The translations under genes were made by a program, and so were the position numbers. The notes below the pieces were generated by a model. It was not told the origin of the DNA and did not search any database. It was given only the letters and a program-made list of their open reading frames with translations. Positions 14,998 to 22,794 of a stretch of DNA of 32,040 nt are shown here, in pieces; within the stretch, counting starts at the first letter, position 1; every line of letters begins with the position of its first letter. The stretch spans positions 1-32,040 of the forward strand of contig JAZNAQ010000045.1 of NCBI GenBank assembly GCA_045586595.1, given 5' to 3'. The stretch comes from SIG480 sp045586595. Lineage in GTDB: Bacteria; Bacillota; Clostridia; Oscillospirales; JAAYXM01.

Positions 14998-15786
14998 ATG
15001 AGAATTAAAGTTGAAAATTTGCGGTATTCATACAGTGAAAAAAACGCAGTTCGGGATATTTGCCTTCATGTGAATGATGGCGAGTTTGTAGGGCTTATAG
15101 GCCCTAACGGCAGCGGCAAATCAACAGTACTGAAAAATATTTACCGTGCACTTAAGCCCGATGGCGGAAGCATTATGCTTGATGGCGAAGACTTACTAAA
15201 GATGCCGTATAAAAAGTCCGCTCAGAAAATGGCAGTTGTCGGTCAGGAGAATGATGTCCCGTTTGATTTCCACGTTGACGAAATCGTAGCGATGGGAAGA
15301 AGCCCGAAGAAAAAATTGTTTGATATCGACACCGACGAGGACAAGCACATGGTGCATCACGCGCTTGAGCATCTCGGTATGGAAGGTATGACAAAGCGGA
15401 GTTATTTAAGCCTGTCGGGCGGTGAAAAACAGCGGGTGCTTCTTGCCCGTGCGGTTGCACAGGAAAGCGACCTGTTTGTTCTTGACGAGCCTACCAACCA
15501 CCTTGATATAAGCTATCAGCTAGAGATATTTGACTTTATAAAACGCCTTAACATAACCGTCCTTGCCGCAATACACGACCTGAACATGGCGGCGCTCTAC
15601 TGCGACAGGCTCTATGCGTTAAAGGACGGAAAGGTTGTGCTTTCGGGAACGCCTGAAGAGGTACTGACTCCTCAGAATATATTTAATGTATACGGCGTAC
15701 GTTCAACCGTTTTCAAAAACCCCGAAAATGGAAAACTTACAATATCATACTACAGCGGATTTTCAACGAAAGGGATTGAAGAATAA
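14998..15786 (+). CDS. ABC importer ATP-binding protein (FecE/BtuD type)
   Basis: 262 residues. Walker A GPNGSGKS at residues 35-42, Q-loop VVGQENDVPF, signature LSGGEKQR (about 140-147), Walker B LFVLDEPTNHLD, H-loop AAIHDLNMA. The FecE/BtuD subgroup is shown by the Q-loop followed by VDEIVAMGRSP and by the NMAALYCDRLYALKDG segment. Starts 7 bases after the permease stop; its TAA shares one base with the ATG of the binding-protein gene. Couples ATP hydrolysis to uptake. Confidence 0.95.
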   Translation: MRIKVENLRYSYSEKNAVRDICLHVNDGEFVGLIGPNGSGKSTVLKNIYRALKPDGGSIMLDGEDLLKMPYKKSAQKMAVVGQENDVPFDFHVDEIVAMGRSPKKKLFDIDTDEDKHMVHHALEHLGMEGMTKRSYLSLSGGEKQRVLLARAVAQESDLFVLDEPTNHLDISYQLEIFDFIKRLNITVLAAIHDLNMAALYCDRLYALKDGKVVLSGTPEEVLTPQNIFNVYGVRSTVFKNPENGKLTISYYSGFSTKGIEE

Positions 15787-16724
15787 TGAAAAGAATAATA
15801 ACATTGATGCTCGCACTTACGCTTCTTGCCGGTTGCGGAACTGCTCCGGTAACGGAAGTTGCAGAACCGGGTGCGCTTGTTGTTTCAAACTATGGCAGAG
15901 ACGTTGCAATTTCTGCCATTCCTGAGAAAGTTCTTACGCTCGGCCCCAACTGCACAGAGCTTTTTGCGGCTCTCGGCCTTGCAGATAAGGTAATAGGCAG
16001 AAGCCTTATAAACCACAGCCGAGGCCCGCTTCCTGAATATTCTGATGCTGTAAATGCAATACCTCAGCTTAACTACGCAGAGGCAACGCGCGAGGCAATT
16101 CTTACAAGCGGTGCAGACTTTGTATATGCACTCGATTGGGAGATAAGCGATACGGGCTGCAATATCGAAGAGGCGAAGACTTACGGCATTGATGTGTATG
16201 TAAATTCGGCAACAACATTAGATGAGCAGTATAAGGAAATTGAGGATATAGGCAAAATCTTCAAGATTGAAGAAAAAGCCGAAGCCTTCATCGCAGACCA
16301 AAAAAGCCGCATTGCGGCAGTGGGAGAAAGGCTCAAGGATGAAGAGCCTGTGAAGGTCCTTGTATACGATAGCGGAAACGACGGAGTGTTTACCTGCTCG
16401 GGAACAAATTTTGAGTCACTTCTCATATCGCTTGCAGGCGGAAAAAACATATTCGATGATTTGACAGAAAAACAGTGGACAACCGTAAGCTATGAAGAAG
16501 TCCTCAAACGAGAGCCCGATGTAATCCTTATACACGACTATGACTCACCCTCGGTAGAAGCAAAAATTGCAGAGATAAAAGCAAACCCCACGCTTTCTCG
16601 CCTTGAATGCGTAAAGAATGAGCGATTTGCGACAATCACGCTCGAGAGCGTCTTGCCGGGTAACCGCATGGCATACGCAGTAGAGAGTATGGCAAAAGAC
16701 TTTCATTCAAAAGTTTTTGAATAA
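15786..16724 (+). CDS. Metal-chelate ABC importer substrate-binding lipoprotein
   Basis: 312 residues with signal peptide and lipobox LAGC (Cys17), so it is anchored outside the membrane. The mature protein has the class III binding-protein layout: VLTLGPNCTELFAALGLADKV near the start, SGADFVYALDWEIS, a long linking helix (about residues 140-185) and a second lobe with VYDSGNDGVFTCSGTNF, LAGGKNIFDDL and VSYEEVLKREPDVILIHDY. These are typical of siderophore/haem/cobalamin binders (FepB/BtuF-like). The gene begins with a TAATG overlap with the ATPase and ends at a strong terminator. Confidence 0.92.
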   Translation: MKRIITLMLALTLLAGCGTAPVTEVAEPGALVVSNYGRDVAISAIPEKVLTLGPNCTELFAALGLADKVIGRSLINHSRGPLPEYSDAVNAIPQLNYAEATREAILTSGADFVYALDWEISDTGCNIEEAKTYGIDVYVNSATTLDEQYKEIEDIGKIFKIEEKAEAFIADQKSRIAAVGERLKDEEPVKVLVYDSGNDGVFTCSGTNFESLLISLAGGKNIFDDLTEKQWTTVSYEEVLKREPDVILIHDYDSPSVEAKIAEIKANPTLSRLECVKNERFATITLESVLPGNRMAYAVESMAKDFHSKVFE

Positions 16725-16732
16725 AAATTCAG

Positions 16733-16762
16733 GAAAACCAATGTTTTACAACATTGGTTTTC
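16733..16762 (+). terminator. Terminator of the ABC importer operon
   Basis: 13-bp perfect stem (GAAAACCAATGTT and complement), TTAC loop, then TTTTTC. Confidence 0.9.
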
Positions 16763-16836
16763 TTTTTCTGTCGAGTGTTTATATTTTTTATACAAAAAAT
16801 TCTACATATTTTTGCCATTTTTTTCACAAATTGTAG

Positions 16837-16865
16837 TTGTAAATTTGCAAACAATCGTTTATAAT
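16837..16865 (+). promoter_or_regulatory. Promoter of gap
   Basis: TTGTAA (16837-16842), 17-base spacer, TATAAT (16860-16865). Transcription would start about 28 bases before the ATG at 16901; AGGAGG follows. Confidence 0.8.
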
Positions 16866-16900
16866 GTTAGCATACGAAAATTTTTAGGAGGAATATCACA

Positions 16901-17911
16901 ATGAGTATCAAAATCGGTATCAACGGCTTTGGCCGAATCGGTCGTATGGTTTTCCGCGCAAGCATAAATCATCCCGAAATCGAGGTTGTAGGTATCAACG
17001 ACCTCTGCCCGGCAGACTACCTTGCATACATGCTCAAGTATGACACAATGCACGGTCAGTTTGAAGGCACTGTAGAAGCTACAGACAACGCTATCATCGT
17101 AAACGGCAAGGAGATTCCCATCTCTGCTGAGCGCGATCCGGCAAACCTCCCGTGGGGCAAGCTCGGTGCTGAGTATGTTGTTGAGTCTACAGGTCTCTTC
17201 CTCACAAAAGAAAAGGCAGAAGGCCACCTCAAGGCAGGCGCTAAGAAGGTTGTTATGTCTGCTCCGTCTAAGGATGACACTCCAATGTTCGTTATGGGCG
17301 TTAACAACAAGGACTACACATCAGACATGAACTTTGTTTCTAACGCATCTTGCACAACAAACTGCCTTGCTCCTATCGCTAAGGTTCTTAACGATAACTG
17401 GGGCATCACAGAAGGCCTCATGACAACAGTTCACTCTGCAACTGCTACTCAGAAGACAGTTGACGGCCCGTCTCTTAAGGACTGGCGCGGCGGCCGTGCA
17501 GCAAGCGGCAACATCATCCCGTCATCCACTGGCGCTGCAAAGGCTGTTGGTAAGGTTATCCCCGAGCTCAACGGCAAGCTCACAGGTATGTCAATGCGTG
17601 TTCCGACTCTTGACGTTTCAGTTGTTGACCTCACAGTCAACCTCGCAAAGCCGGCTAAGTACGACGAGATTTGTGCAGCTATGAAGGCAGCTTCTGAGGG
17701 CGAGCTTAAGGGCATCCTCGGCTACACAGAAGAGGCTGTTGTTTCTTCTGACTTCCTCGGCGACACACGCACATCCATCTTTGATAAGGATGCAGGCATC
17801 GCTCTTACCGACACATTCGTAAAGGTTGTTTCCTGGTACGATAACGAAATCGGTTACTCCAACAAGGTTCTTGAGCTTATTAAGCACATGTACTCTGTTG
17901 ACCACAAGTAA
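16901..17911 (+). CDS. gap: Glyceraldehyde-3-phosphate dehydrogenase, glycolytic NAD type
   Basis: 336 residues. NAD-binding GINGFGRIGRMVFRA at residues 6-20 and Asp34 in GINDL, the residue that selects NAD over NADP. Catalytic Cys151 in SNASCTTNCLAP; HSATATQKTVDGPS and WRGGRAASGNIIPSSTGAAK form the phosphate sites; WYDNEIGYSNKV closes the active site. Oxidises glyceraldehyde-3-phosphate in glycolysis. Codon use is noticeably biased to a few codons (CTC, AAG, GTT), as expected for a highly expressed gene. Monocistronic: strong promoter, terminator directly after. Confidence 0.98.
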   Translation: MSIKIGINGFGRIGRMVFRASINHPEIEVVGINDLCPADYLAYMLKYDTMHGQFEGTVEATDNAIIVNGKEIPISAERDPANLPWGKLGAEYVVESTGLFLTKEKAEGHLKAGAKKVVMSAPSKDDTPMFVMGVNNKDYTSDMNFVSNASCTTNCLAPIAKVLNDNWGITEGLMTTVHSATATQKTVDGPSLKDWRGGRAASGNIIPSSTGAAKAVGKVIPELNGKLTGMSMRVPTLDVSVVDLTVNLAKPAKYDEICAAMKAASEGELKGILGYTEEAVVSSDFLGDTRTSIFDKDAGIALTDTFVKVVSWYDNEIGYSNKVLELIKHMYSVDHK

Positions 17912-17920
17912 GATAACTTT

Positions 17921-17949
17921 AAAAAGCCTCGTCTTTGGCGGGGCTTTTT
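17921..17949 (+). terminator. Terminator of gap
   Basis: Stem AAAAAGCCTCG / CGGGGCTTTTT with one T-G pair, seven-base loop and trailing T-run. Confidence 0.85.
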
Positions 17950-18012
17950 TTAAAGCTTAATAATAAATACGTCAATGGTTTTTGACCAAATACATAAAAG
18001 GAATGATATGGT

Positions 18013-18387
18013 ATGATTTTCGGCGTAGCATTGTTGGCCGGATGCATGTTTGTCGGTATGTTTATCGGCAGCATACTCGGGCAGTTGACTGGAATAGGCT
18101 CTGATATCGGTGGAGTAGGCTTCGCGATGCTCTTGCTCCTTATAGTAACCAATTCGAAAAAGATTTCCTCAATTCTCCCGGAGGACTATTCGAAGGGAAT
18201 CAACTTCTGGAAGGCTATGTTTATTCCGGTAATTATTGCGATGTCCGCTTCACAGAATGTCGTGAGCGCCCTTTCAGAGGGTTGGCTTGCTCTTGTTGCA
18301 GGCCTTGCTGTAGTAGTTGTTTGCCTGCTTCTTGTGCCTGTTTTCAACTTGCTTTCTCCAAAGGGCGAAAAAAAGGAGGATAAATAA
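18013..18387 (+). CDS. madL: Malonate transporter subunit MadL
   Basis: 124 residues, four hydrophobic segments. The sequence FGVALLAGCMFVGMFIGSIL, GIGSDIGGVGFAMLLLLIV and YSKGINFWKAMFIPVIIAMS with AMSASQNVVSAL is the MadL pattern; length fits. MadL and MadM together form a sodium- or proton-coupled malonate carrier in Malonomonas and other bacteria. The last base of the TAA is the first base of the madM ATG. ATG is preceded by AAAAGGA 10 bases away. No promoter of good quality is visible; GTCAA..TTGAC at about 17970-17990 is a weak inverted repeat. Confidence 0.88.
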   Translation: MIFGVALLAGCMFVGMFIGSILGQLTGIGSDIGGVGFAMLLLLIVTNSKKISSILPEDYSKGINFWKAMFIPVIIAMSASQNVVSALSEGWLALVAGLAVVVVCLLLVPVFNLLSPKGEKKEDK

Positions 18388-19157
18388 TGAAGGTGTTTGC
18401 TGATATATTTACAAAGCTGTTTACTTCAAACGGTTTCGTAATGGCATTTCTTATTGTAGGAATAATTTCTTTGTTTTCAAACTTTGTTTCATCCAAGATA
18501 ACAAAGAACAGGATTCATTCATCTGCGATAGCCATATTCATCGGTTTGATACTCGCATACATAGGCGGCAGAGTAGCCGGCGGAACAAAGGGGCTTTCGG
18601 ATATACCCGTTTTTGCAGGAATAGGTGTTCTCGGCGGCTCATCACTTCGTGACTTTGCTATCATCTCAACAGCATTCGGTGCAAAGATGTCTGAAATTAA
18701 GAAGTGCGGCCTCATAGGCATAATCGCTCTCGTTGCAGGTGTTGTGGTCTCGTTTGCGGTAGGCGCAGTTGTGGCCGTAATATTCGGATATACAGATGCA
18801 GTAAGCGTCTCTACTATCGCGGCGGGTGTTGTAACCTTCGTTGTTGGCCCGGTTACCGGTGCAGCACTTGGCGCTGAGTCAACGGTTATCACGATTTCAA
18901 TTGCTGCAGGCGTTGTTAAATCGATCGCAGTTATGCTCCTTACACCTATGGTTGCAAAGAAAATCGGTCTTACAACTCCGCGCGCAGCTATGGTTTTTGG
19001 TGGCCTTATGGGCACGACAAGCGGTACGAGCGCAGGCCTTGCGGCTACCGACCCGGCACTTGTGCCTTACGGCGCAATGACAGCAACCTTCTATACAGGT
19101 CTTGGCTGCTTGCTCTGCCCGTCGGTGCTTCATGCGATAGTAAATCTTATTTTTTAA
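18387..19157 (+). CDS. madM: Malonate transporter subunit MadM
   Basis: 256 residues, about eight to nine hydrophobic segments, no signal peptide. MadM features: NGFVMAFLIVGIISLFSNFVS, SKITKNRIHSSAIAIFIGL, GVLGGSSLRDFAIISTAFG, and the glycine-rich VVGPVTGAALGAESTVITIS and GLMGTTSGTSAGLAATDPAL segments. Forms the carrier with MadL. Malonate decarboxylase genes, the usual partners, are not in the window, so the carried acid could be malonate for use elsewhere or a similar dicarboxylate. Ends at a terminator at 19176-19207. Confidence 0.9.
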   Translation: MKVFADIFTKLFTSNGFVMAFLIVGIISLFSNFVSSKITKNRIHSSAIAIFIGLILAYIGGRVAGGTKGLSDIPVFAGIGVLGGSSLRDFAIISTAFGAKMSEIKKCGLIGIIALVAGVVVSFAVGAVVAVIFGYTDAVSVSTIAAGVVTFVVGPVTGAALGAESTVITISIAAGVVKSIAVMLLTPMVAKKIGLTTPRAAMVFGGLMGTTSGTSAGLAATDPALVPYGAMTATFYTGLGCLLCPSVLHAIVNLIF

Positions 19158-19175
19158 GTAAACAACTATCAGTTT

Positions 19176-19207
19176 AAATTCATCCTGCCACAAGGCAGGG
19201 TGAATTT
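19176..19207 (+). terminator. Terminator of madLM
   Basis: Stem AAATTCATCCTGCC / GGCAGGGTGAATTT (one T-G pair), ACAA loop, followed by TTTTTG at an AT-rich edge. Confidence 0.8.
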
Positions 19208-19249
19208 TTGAATTTAAATGCTGTTAACAGTACTTTTTTGTTTTTTGTA

Positions 19250-19278
19250 TTGTGCTGTTTGATAATTTGTGATATACT
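19250..19278 (+). promoter_or_regulatory. Promoter of glyQS
   Basis: TTGTGC (19250-19255), 17-base spacer ending in TGTGA, TATACT (19273-19278). The leader is about 43 bases, too short for a glycine T-box. Confidence 0.55.
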
Positions 19279-19327
19279 TATTCGTAATGATAAAAAGGAA
19301 ATGTTTTCAGTAAAGGACCGGTGCATT

Positions 19328-20707
19328 ATGAAGAATAGCGAAAAAACCATGGAAAAAATTGTTGCATTGTGCAAAGGCCGCGGTTTTGTATACAGCGGTA
19401 GTGAAATCTACGGCGGTCTTGCTAACACTTGGGACTACGGCCCACTCGGTGTTGAGTTTAAAAATAACGTCAAGCGCGCATGGTGGAAAAAGTTTGTTCA
19501 GGAGTCTCCCTATAACGTAGGGCTTGACAGTGCAATTCTTATGAACCCGCAGGTATGGGTGGCTTCAGGCCATGTGGGCGGCTTTTCTGACCCGCTTATG
19601 GATTGCAAGGAGTGCAAGACGCGTCACCGCGCGGACAAGCTCATAGAGGATACAGGCGTTAATCCCGCCGGCTGGAGCTTTGAGGAGATGTCAAAGTATA
19701 TAGAAGAAAACAACATTTGCTGCCCCGACTGCGGAAAGCATAACTTCACCGACATCCGTAAATTTAACCTTATGTTCAAGACCTTCCAGGGTGTTACAGA
19801 GGATGCAAAGAACGAGCTTTACCTCCGTCCGGAGACTGCACAGGGCATATTCGTTGACTTTAAGAACATTGCTCGTACAACAAGAAAGAAGATGCCGTTC
19901 GGCGTTGCTCAGATAGGAAAGTCTTTCAGAAACGAAATCACCCCCGGAAACTTCACCTTCCGCACACGCGAGTTCGAGCAGATGGAGCTCGAGTTCTTCT
20001 GCCGTCCGGGCACAGACCTTGACTGGTTTAAATATTGGAAGGACTATTGCGAAAACTTCCTCCTTTCTCTCGGCATTGCGCCTGAGAACATCAAGCTCCG
20101 TGACCACGAGCAGGAGGAGCTCTCTCACTACTCTAACGCAACAACAGATATTGAGTTTATGTTCCCGTTCGGATGGGGCGAGCTCTGGGGCATTGCCGAC
20201 AGAACCGATTTTGACCTCACCGCTCATCAGACACATTCGGGCGAGAGTATGGAATTTTTCGATGCTGAAACAAACGAGAAGTATGTTCCGTACGTCGTTG
20301 AGCCGTCGCTTGGCTGTGACCGCGTAGCTCTTGCATTCCTCTGCGAGGCATACGACGAAGAGGTTGTTGATGCTGAGAAGAACGATGTCAGAGTTGTTCT
20401 TCGTCTCCATCCCTACCTTGCTCCGTTTAAAGCTGCTGTTCTTCCGCTTTCAAAGAAGCTTTCAGAACAGGCAGGCAAGGTATATGCAGACCTTGCGAAG
20501 AAGTTTATGATTGACTACGACGATGCCGGTTCTATCGGTAAGCGCTATCGCCGTCAGGATGAAATCGGAACACCGATTTGCATCACCTATGACTTCGACA
20601 GCGAAGAGGATGGATGTGTTACAGTTCGTGACCGTGACACAATGCAGCAGGAGCGCATCGCAATTTCCGACCTTGCAGCATATATTGAGAAGAAAATTGA
20701 ATTTTAA
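19328..20707 (+). CDS. glyQS: Glycyl-tRNA synthetase, single-chain dimeric type
   Basis: 459 residues from ATG 19328; the upstream in-frame ATG at 19208 lies before the promoter and the one at 19301 has no spacer behind its GGA, so both are rejected. Class II motifs: motif 1 region GPLGVEFKNNVKRAWWKKFV, motif 2 GVAQIGKSFRNEITP with FRTREFEQMELEFF, motif 3 SLGCDRVALAFL. KIVALCKGRGFVYSGSEIYGG is the family N-terminus, and a CxxC pair (CCPDCGKHNF) is a zinc-binding-like insert. The C-terminal anticodon-binding domain (about 360-459) contains GSIGKRYRRQDEIGTP. Charges tRNA-Gly. This type replaces the GlyQ/GlyS heterotetramer of many bacteria. Confidence 0.96.
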   Translation: MKNSEKTMEKIVALCKGRGFVYSGSEIYGGLANTWDYGPLGVEFKNNVKRAWWKKFVQESPYNVGLDSAILMNPQVWVASGHVGGFSDPLMDCKECKTRHRADKLIEDTGVNPAGWSFEEMSKYIEENNICCPDCGKHNFTDIRKFNLMFKTFQGVTEDAKNELYLRPETAQGIFVDFKNIARTTRKKMPFGVAQIGKSFRNEITPGNFTFRTREFEQMELEFFCRPGTDLDWFKYWKDYCENFLLSLGIAPENIKLRDHEQEELSHYSNATTDIEFMFPFGWGELWGIADRTDFDLTAHQTHSGESMEFFDAETNEKYVPYVVEPSLGCDRVALAFLCEAYDEEVVDAEKNDVRVVLRLHPYLAPFKAAVLPLSKKLSEQAGKVYADLAKKFMIDYDDAGSIGKRYRRQDEIGTPICITYDFDSEEDGCVTVRDRDTMQQERIAISDLAAYIEKKIEF

Positions 20708-20714
20708 ATAAAAT

Positions 20715-20752
20715 AAAGCTACCCTGAGGAAGTGACTCTTCAGGGTAGCTTT
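20715..20752 (+). terminator. Terminator of glyQS
   Basis: 13-bp stem AAAGCTACCCTGA / TCAGGGTAGCTTT, 12-base loop, then TTTTT. Confidence 0.85.
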
Positions 20753-20771
20753 TTACAGTATATTTGTGTTT

Positions 20772-21398
20772 TTATTCCGCAACCGCCATGAACTTGTCTT
20801 CACCGCGACGGGTGAGAACCCGACCTGCGGTAATGTCAAAAATCCTTGCAGCCACAATGTCAAATTCCTCGGCAGGGAGGAGATATGAGACCGTCACTTC
20901 TGCACCATAGTCTGTGGCTTGTATTCGCGCACCGAGAGAAATAAGTTCTTTTTGTACGATTTCAAACAAGTTGTACGGTACACTGAGCTTACCGTCGGTC
21001 CAGAGTCGCATTACTGCTATCCCTGCAGCATCAAGAGCTATCTTTGCGGCGTGTGAGTATGCGCGGACAAGCCCTCCGGCACCGAGAAGCGTGCCGCCGA
21101 AATATCTGGTAACAACACAGCAGAAATCGAAGACCTCTTCTTTTCTGAAAACGTCAAGCACCGGCATCCCCGCAGTGCCTTGCGGCTCACCGTTGTCGGA
21201 GTAGCGCATAATATTGTTGTCACGGATAGAATATGCGTATACGTTGTGCGTTGCCGACTTGTGCTTTTCGTTCTGCTCTGCAATAAACGCGAGCGCCTCT
21301 TCCTCTGTCTTTGTATAGCGAACCGTTCCGATAAAGCGTGAGCGTTTTTCCACAAACTCGTCAATCCCGTCATGTGCGGGAATCCTGAAGCTGGTCAT
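20772..21398 (-). CDS. yigZ: YigZ/YvyE (IMPACT/UPF0029) family protein
   Basis: 208 residues, the usual length. N-terminal IMPACT domain: KRSRFIGTVRYTKTEEEA, HKSATHNVYAYSI, RYSDNGEPQGTAGMPVLDV, VVTRYFGGTLLGAGGLVRAYS. The C-terminal ferredoxin-like domain (about 140-208) ends in RVLTRRGEDKF. The eukaryotic homologue regulates translation through Gcn1; the bacterial role is unknown, possibly nucleic-acid or ribosome related. Start ATG directly abuts the TAA of hflX and uses a GGTGA inside the hflX end, so translation is coupled. Confidence 0.93.
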   Translation of the reverse strand: MTSFRIPAHDGIDEFVEKRSRFIGTVRYTKTEEEALAFIAEQNEKHKSATHNVYAYSIRDNNIMRYSDNGEPQGTAGMPVLDVFRKEEVFDFCCVVTRYFGGTLLGAGGLVRAYSHAAKIALDAAGIAVMRLWTDGKLSVPYNLFEIVQKELISLGARIQATDYGAEVTVSYLLPAEEFDIVAARIFDITAGRVLTRRGEDKFMAVAE

Positions 21399-22664
21399 TT
21401 AATCACCTCGAAGCTCATTATTGATAAGCCCGTACACGCGGTCATCAACCTGAGTGATGGCGAGAATGAACTCGTCGTGATATTCGAGCGAGATAACCTT
21501 TGCCTCGCGGTGCAGAATATCAAGCAGTGCTGATTTTGCATACGGTATTTCTATTTCGGCACGTCGTGAAGTCATGGAGAGTGCCTGACAGATTTTTTGT
21601 TTTAATTCCTCAAACCCAACGCCTGTTTTTGCAGACACACAGACCGAATCCTCGTCATTTTCAAAGTGAGACTTGTCGGCAACGAGGTCACATTTATTAA
21701 AAACGCAAAGCCTCGGTGTCTCGCCTGCGCCGAGATTCTTTATAACCTCCTCTACAACAAGCCCGTGTGTGCCCATTTCAGGGTTTGATGCATCTACAAC
21801 GTAGAGAAGAAGGTCTGCATATAAAAGCTCCTCAAGCGTTGCGCGGAATGCGCGTGTAAGGTGATGCGGGAGCTTTCTGATAAAACCTACGGTATCAGAG
21901 AGAACGACCTCGGCAGTATCGCTTATGCGAAATTTGCGTGCGGTGGGGTCAAGCGTATCAAAAAGCCGGTTGGCAGCATGGATGTCAGAGCCGGTAAGGG
22001 CGTTTAGCAGAGTTGATTTGCCCGCGTTTGTATATCCTATAAGCGCAACGAGAGGCACTTCGCGCTTGAGCCGAGCGCGCCGTTGTTCTCCGCGAACCCG
22101 CATGACATTTTCAAGCTCGTCCTCTATCTTGGAGATACGCCGTCTTATGTGTCGGCGGTCTGTTTCGAGCTTTGTCTCACCTGGGCCGCGAGTACCAATT
22201 CCGCCGCCGAGTCTTGAAAGTGACGCGCCGCTTCCTGCAAGGCGAGGCAAAAGGTATTTGTATTGTGCCAGCTCAACCTGAAGCCGCCCTTCGCGTGATT
22301 GGGCGCGGCTCGCAAATATATCGAGAATAAGAGTAGAGCGGTCAATAACGCGTACTCCGAGTATATCCTCGAGGTTTTTTGTCTGTGCCGGCGAGAGCTC
22401 GTTGTCAAACACGGCAAGTGTGACATCGTTTGCAGCGATAAATTCTGCAATCTCGCGCGCCTTGCCTGTGCCGATCAGAGTTTTCGGTTCAGGGCTCTGC
22501 CGGTGCTGGATTACGCGGGCGGCCTCTTCACCTCCTGCGGTTGAAAGAAGCTCGGAGAGCTCGTCCATCGTGCTGTCGTTTACAGCCTCTGCTTCAGAGT
22601 AAATGTCAGCATCAAGGCCTATGAGAACGGCACGTTCTATAATTTCTTCGTTGTGGTTTTCCAT
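21399..22664 (-). CDS. hflX: Ribosome-associated GTPase HflX
   Basis: 421 residues from ATG 22664-22662 (GGAGG 5 bases upstream); a longer frame to 22709 overlaps the promoter and is rejected. N-terminal HflX domain with IGTGKAREIAEFI, FDNELSPAQTKNLE, VIDRSTLILDIFASRAQSRE; the glycine-rich linker GGIGTRGPGETKLETDRR; coiled region; then the G domain: G1 GYTNAGKST (about 211-219), G3 DTVGFIRKLP, G4 NKCD, G5 SAKTG. HflX splits stalled or heat-damaged 70S ribosomes. Cotranscribed with yigZ. Confidence 0.96.
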   Translation of the reverse strand: MENHNEEIIERAVLIGLDADIYSEAEAVNDSTMDELSELLSTAGGEEAARVIQHRQSPEPKTLIGTGKAREIAEFIAANDVTLAVFDNELSPAQTKNLEDILGVRVIDRSTLILDIFASRAQSREGRLQVELAQYKYLLPRLAGSGASLSRLGGGIGTRGPGETKLETDRRHIRRRISKIEDELENVMRVRGEQRRARLKREVPLVALIGYTNAGKSTLLNALTGSDIHAANRLFDTLDPTARKFRISDTAEVVLSDTVGFIRKLPHHLTRAFRATLEELLYADLLLYVVDASNPEMGTHGLVVEEVIKNLGAGETPRLCVFNKCDLVADKSHFENDEDSVCVSAKTGVGFEELKQKICQALSMTSRRAEIEIPYAKSALLDILHREAKVISLEYHDEFILAITQVDDRVYGLINNELRGD

Positions 22665-22691
22665 AAAAGCCTCCGTTTGCACTATATATTC

Positions 22692-22720
22692 AGTATAACT
22701 TAAAAACACTTCTGCCGCAA
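22692..22720 (-). promoter_or_regulatory. Promoter of hflX-yigZ
   Basis: Minus strand TTGCGG (22720-22715), 17-base spacer, TATACT (22697-22692), 28 bases upstream of the hflX ATG. Its -35 lies 8 bases from the -35 of the divergent addB promoter. Confidence 0.65.
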
Positions 22721-22728
22721 CATAAAGT

Positions 22729-22757
22729 TTGCCGAAAATACACTAATATGATATACT
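22729..22757 (+). promoter_or_regulatory. Promoter of addB-addA
   Basis: TTGCCG (22729-22734), 17-base spacer, TATACT (22752-22757), 38 bases before the addB ATG. Confidence 0.65.
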
Positions 22758-22794
22758 TATTTATAAAGATAATCCGTTTCGGGGGATAAGTGTT

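Noticed and set aside
19160..19327. Glycine T-box before glyQS
   Set aside because: The gap holds the madLM terminator and a promoter; the leader is about 43 bases and no T-box sequence is seen.
22299..22602. Plus-strand frames opposite hflX
   Set aside because: Shadows of the intact HflX frame; no ribosome sites.
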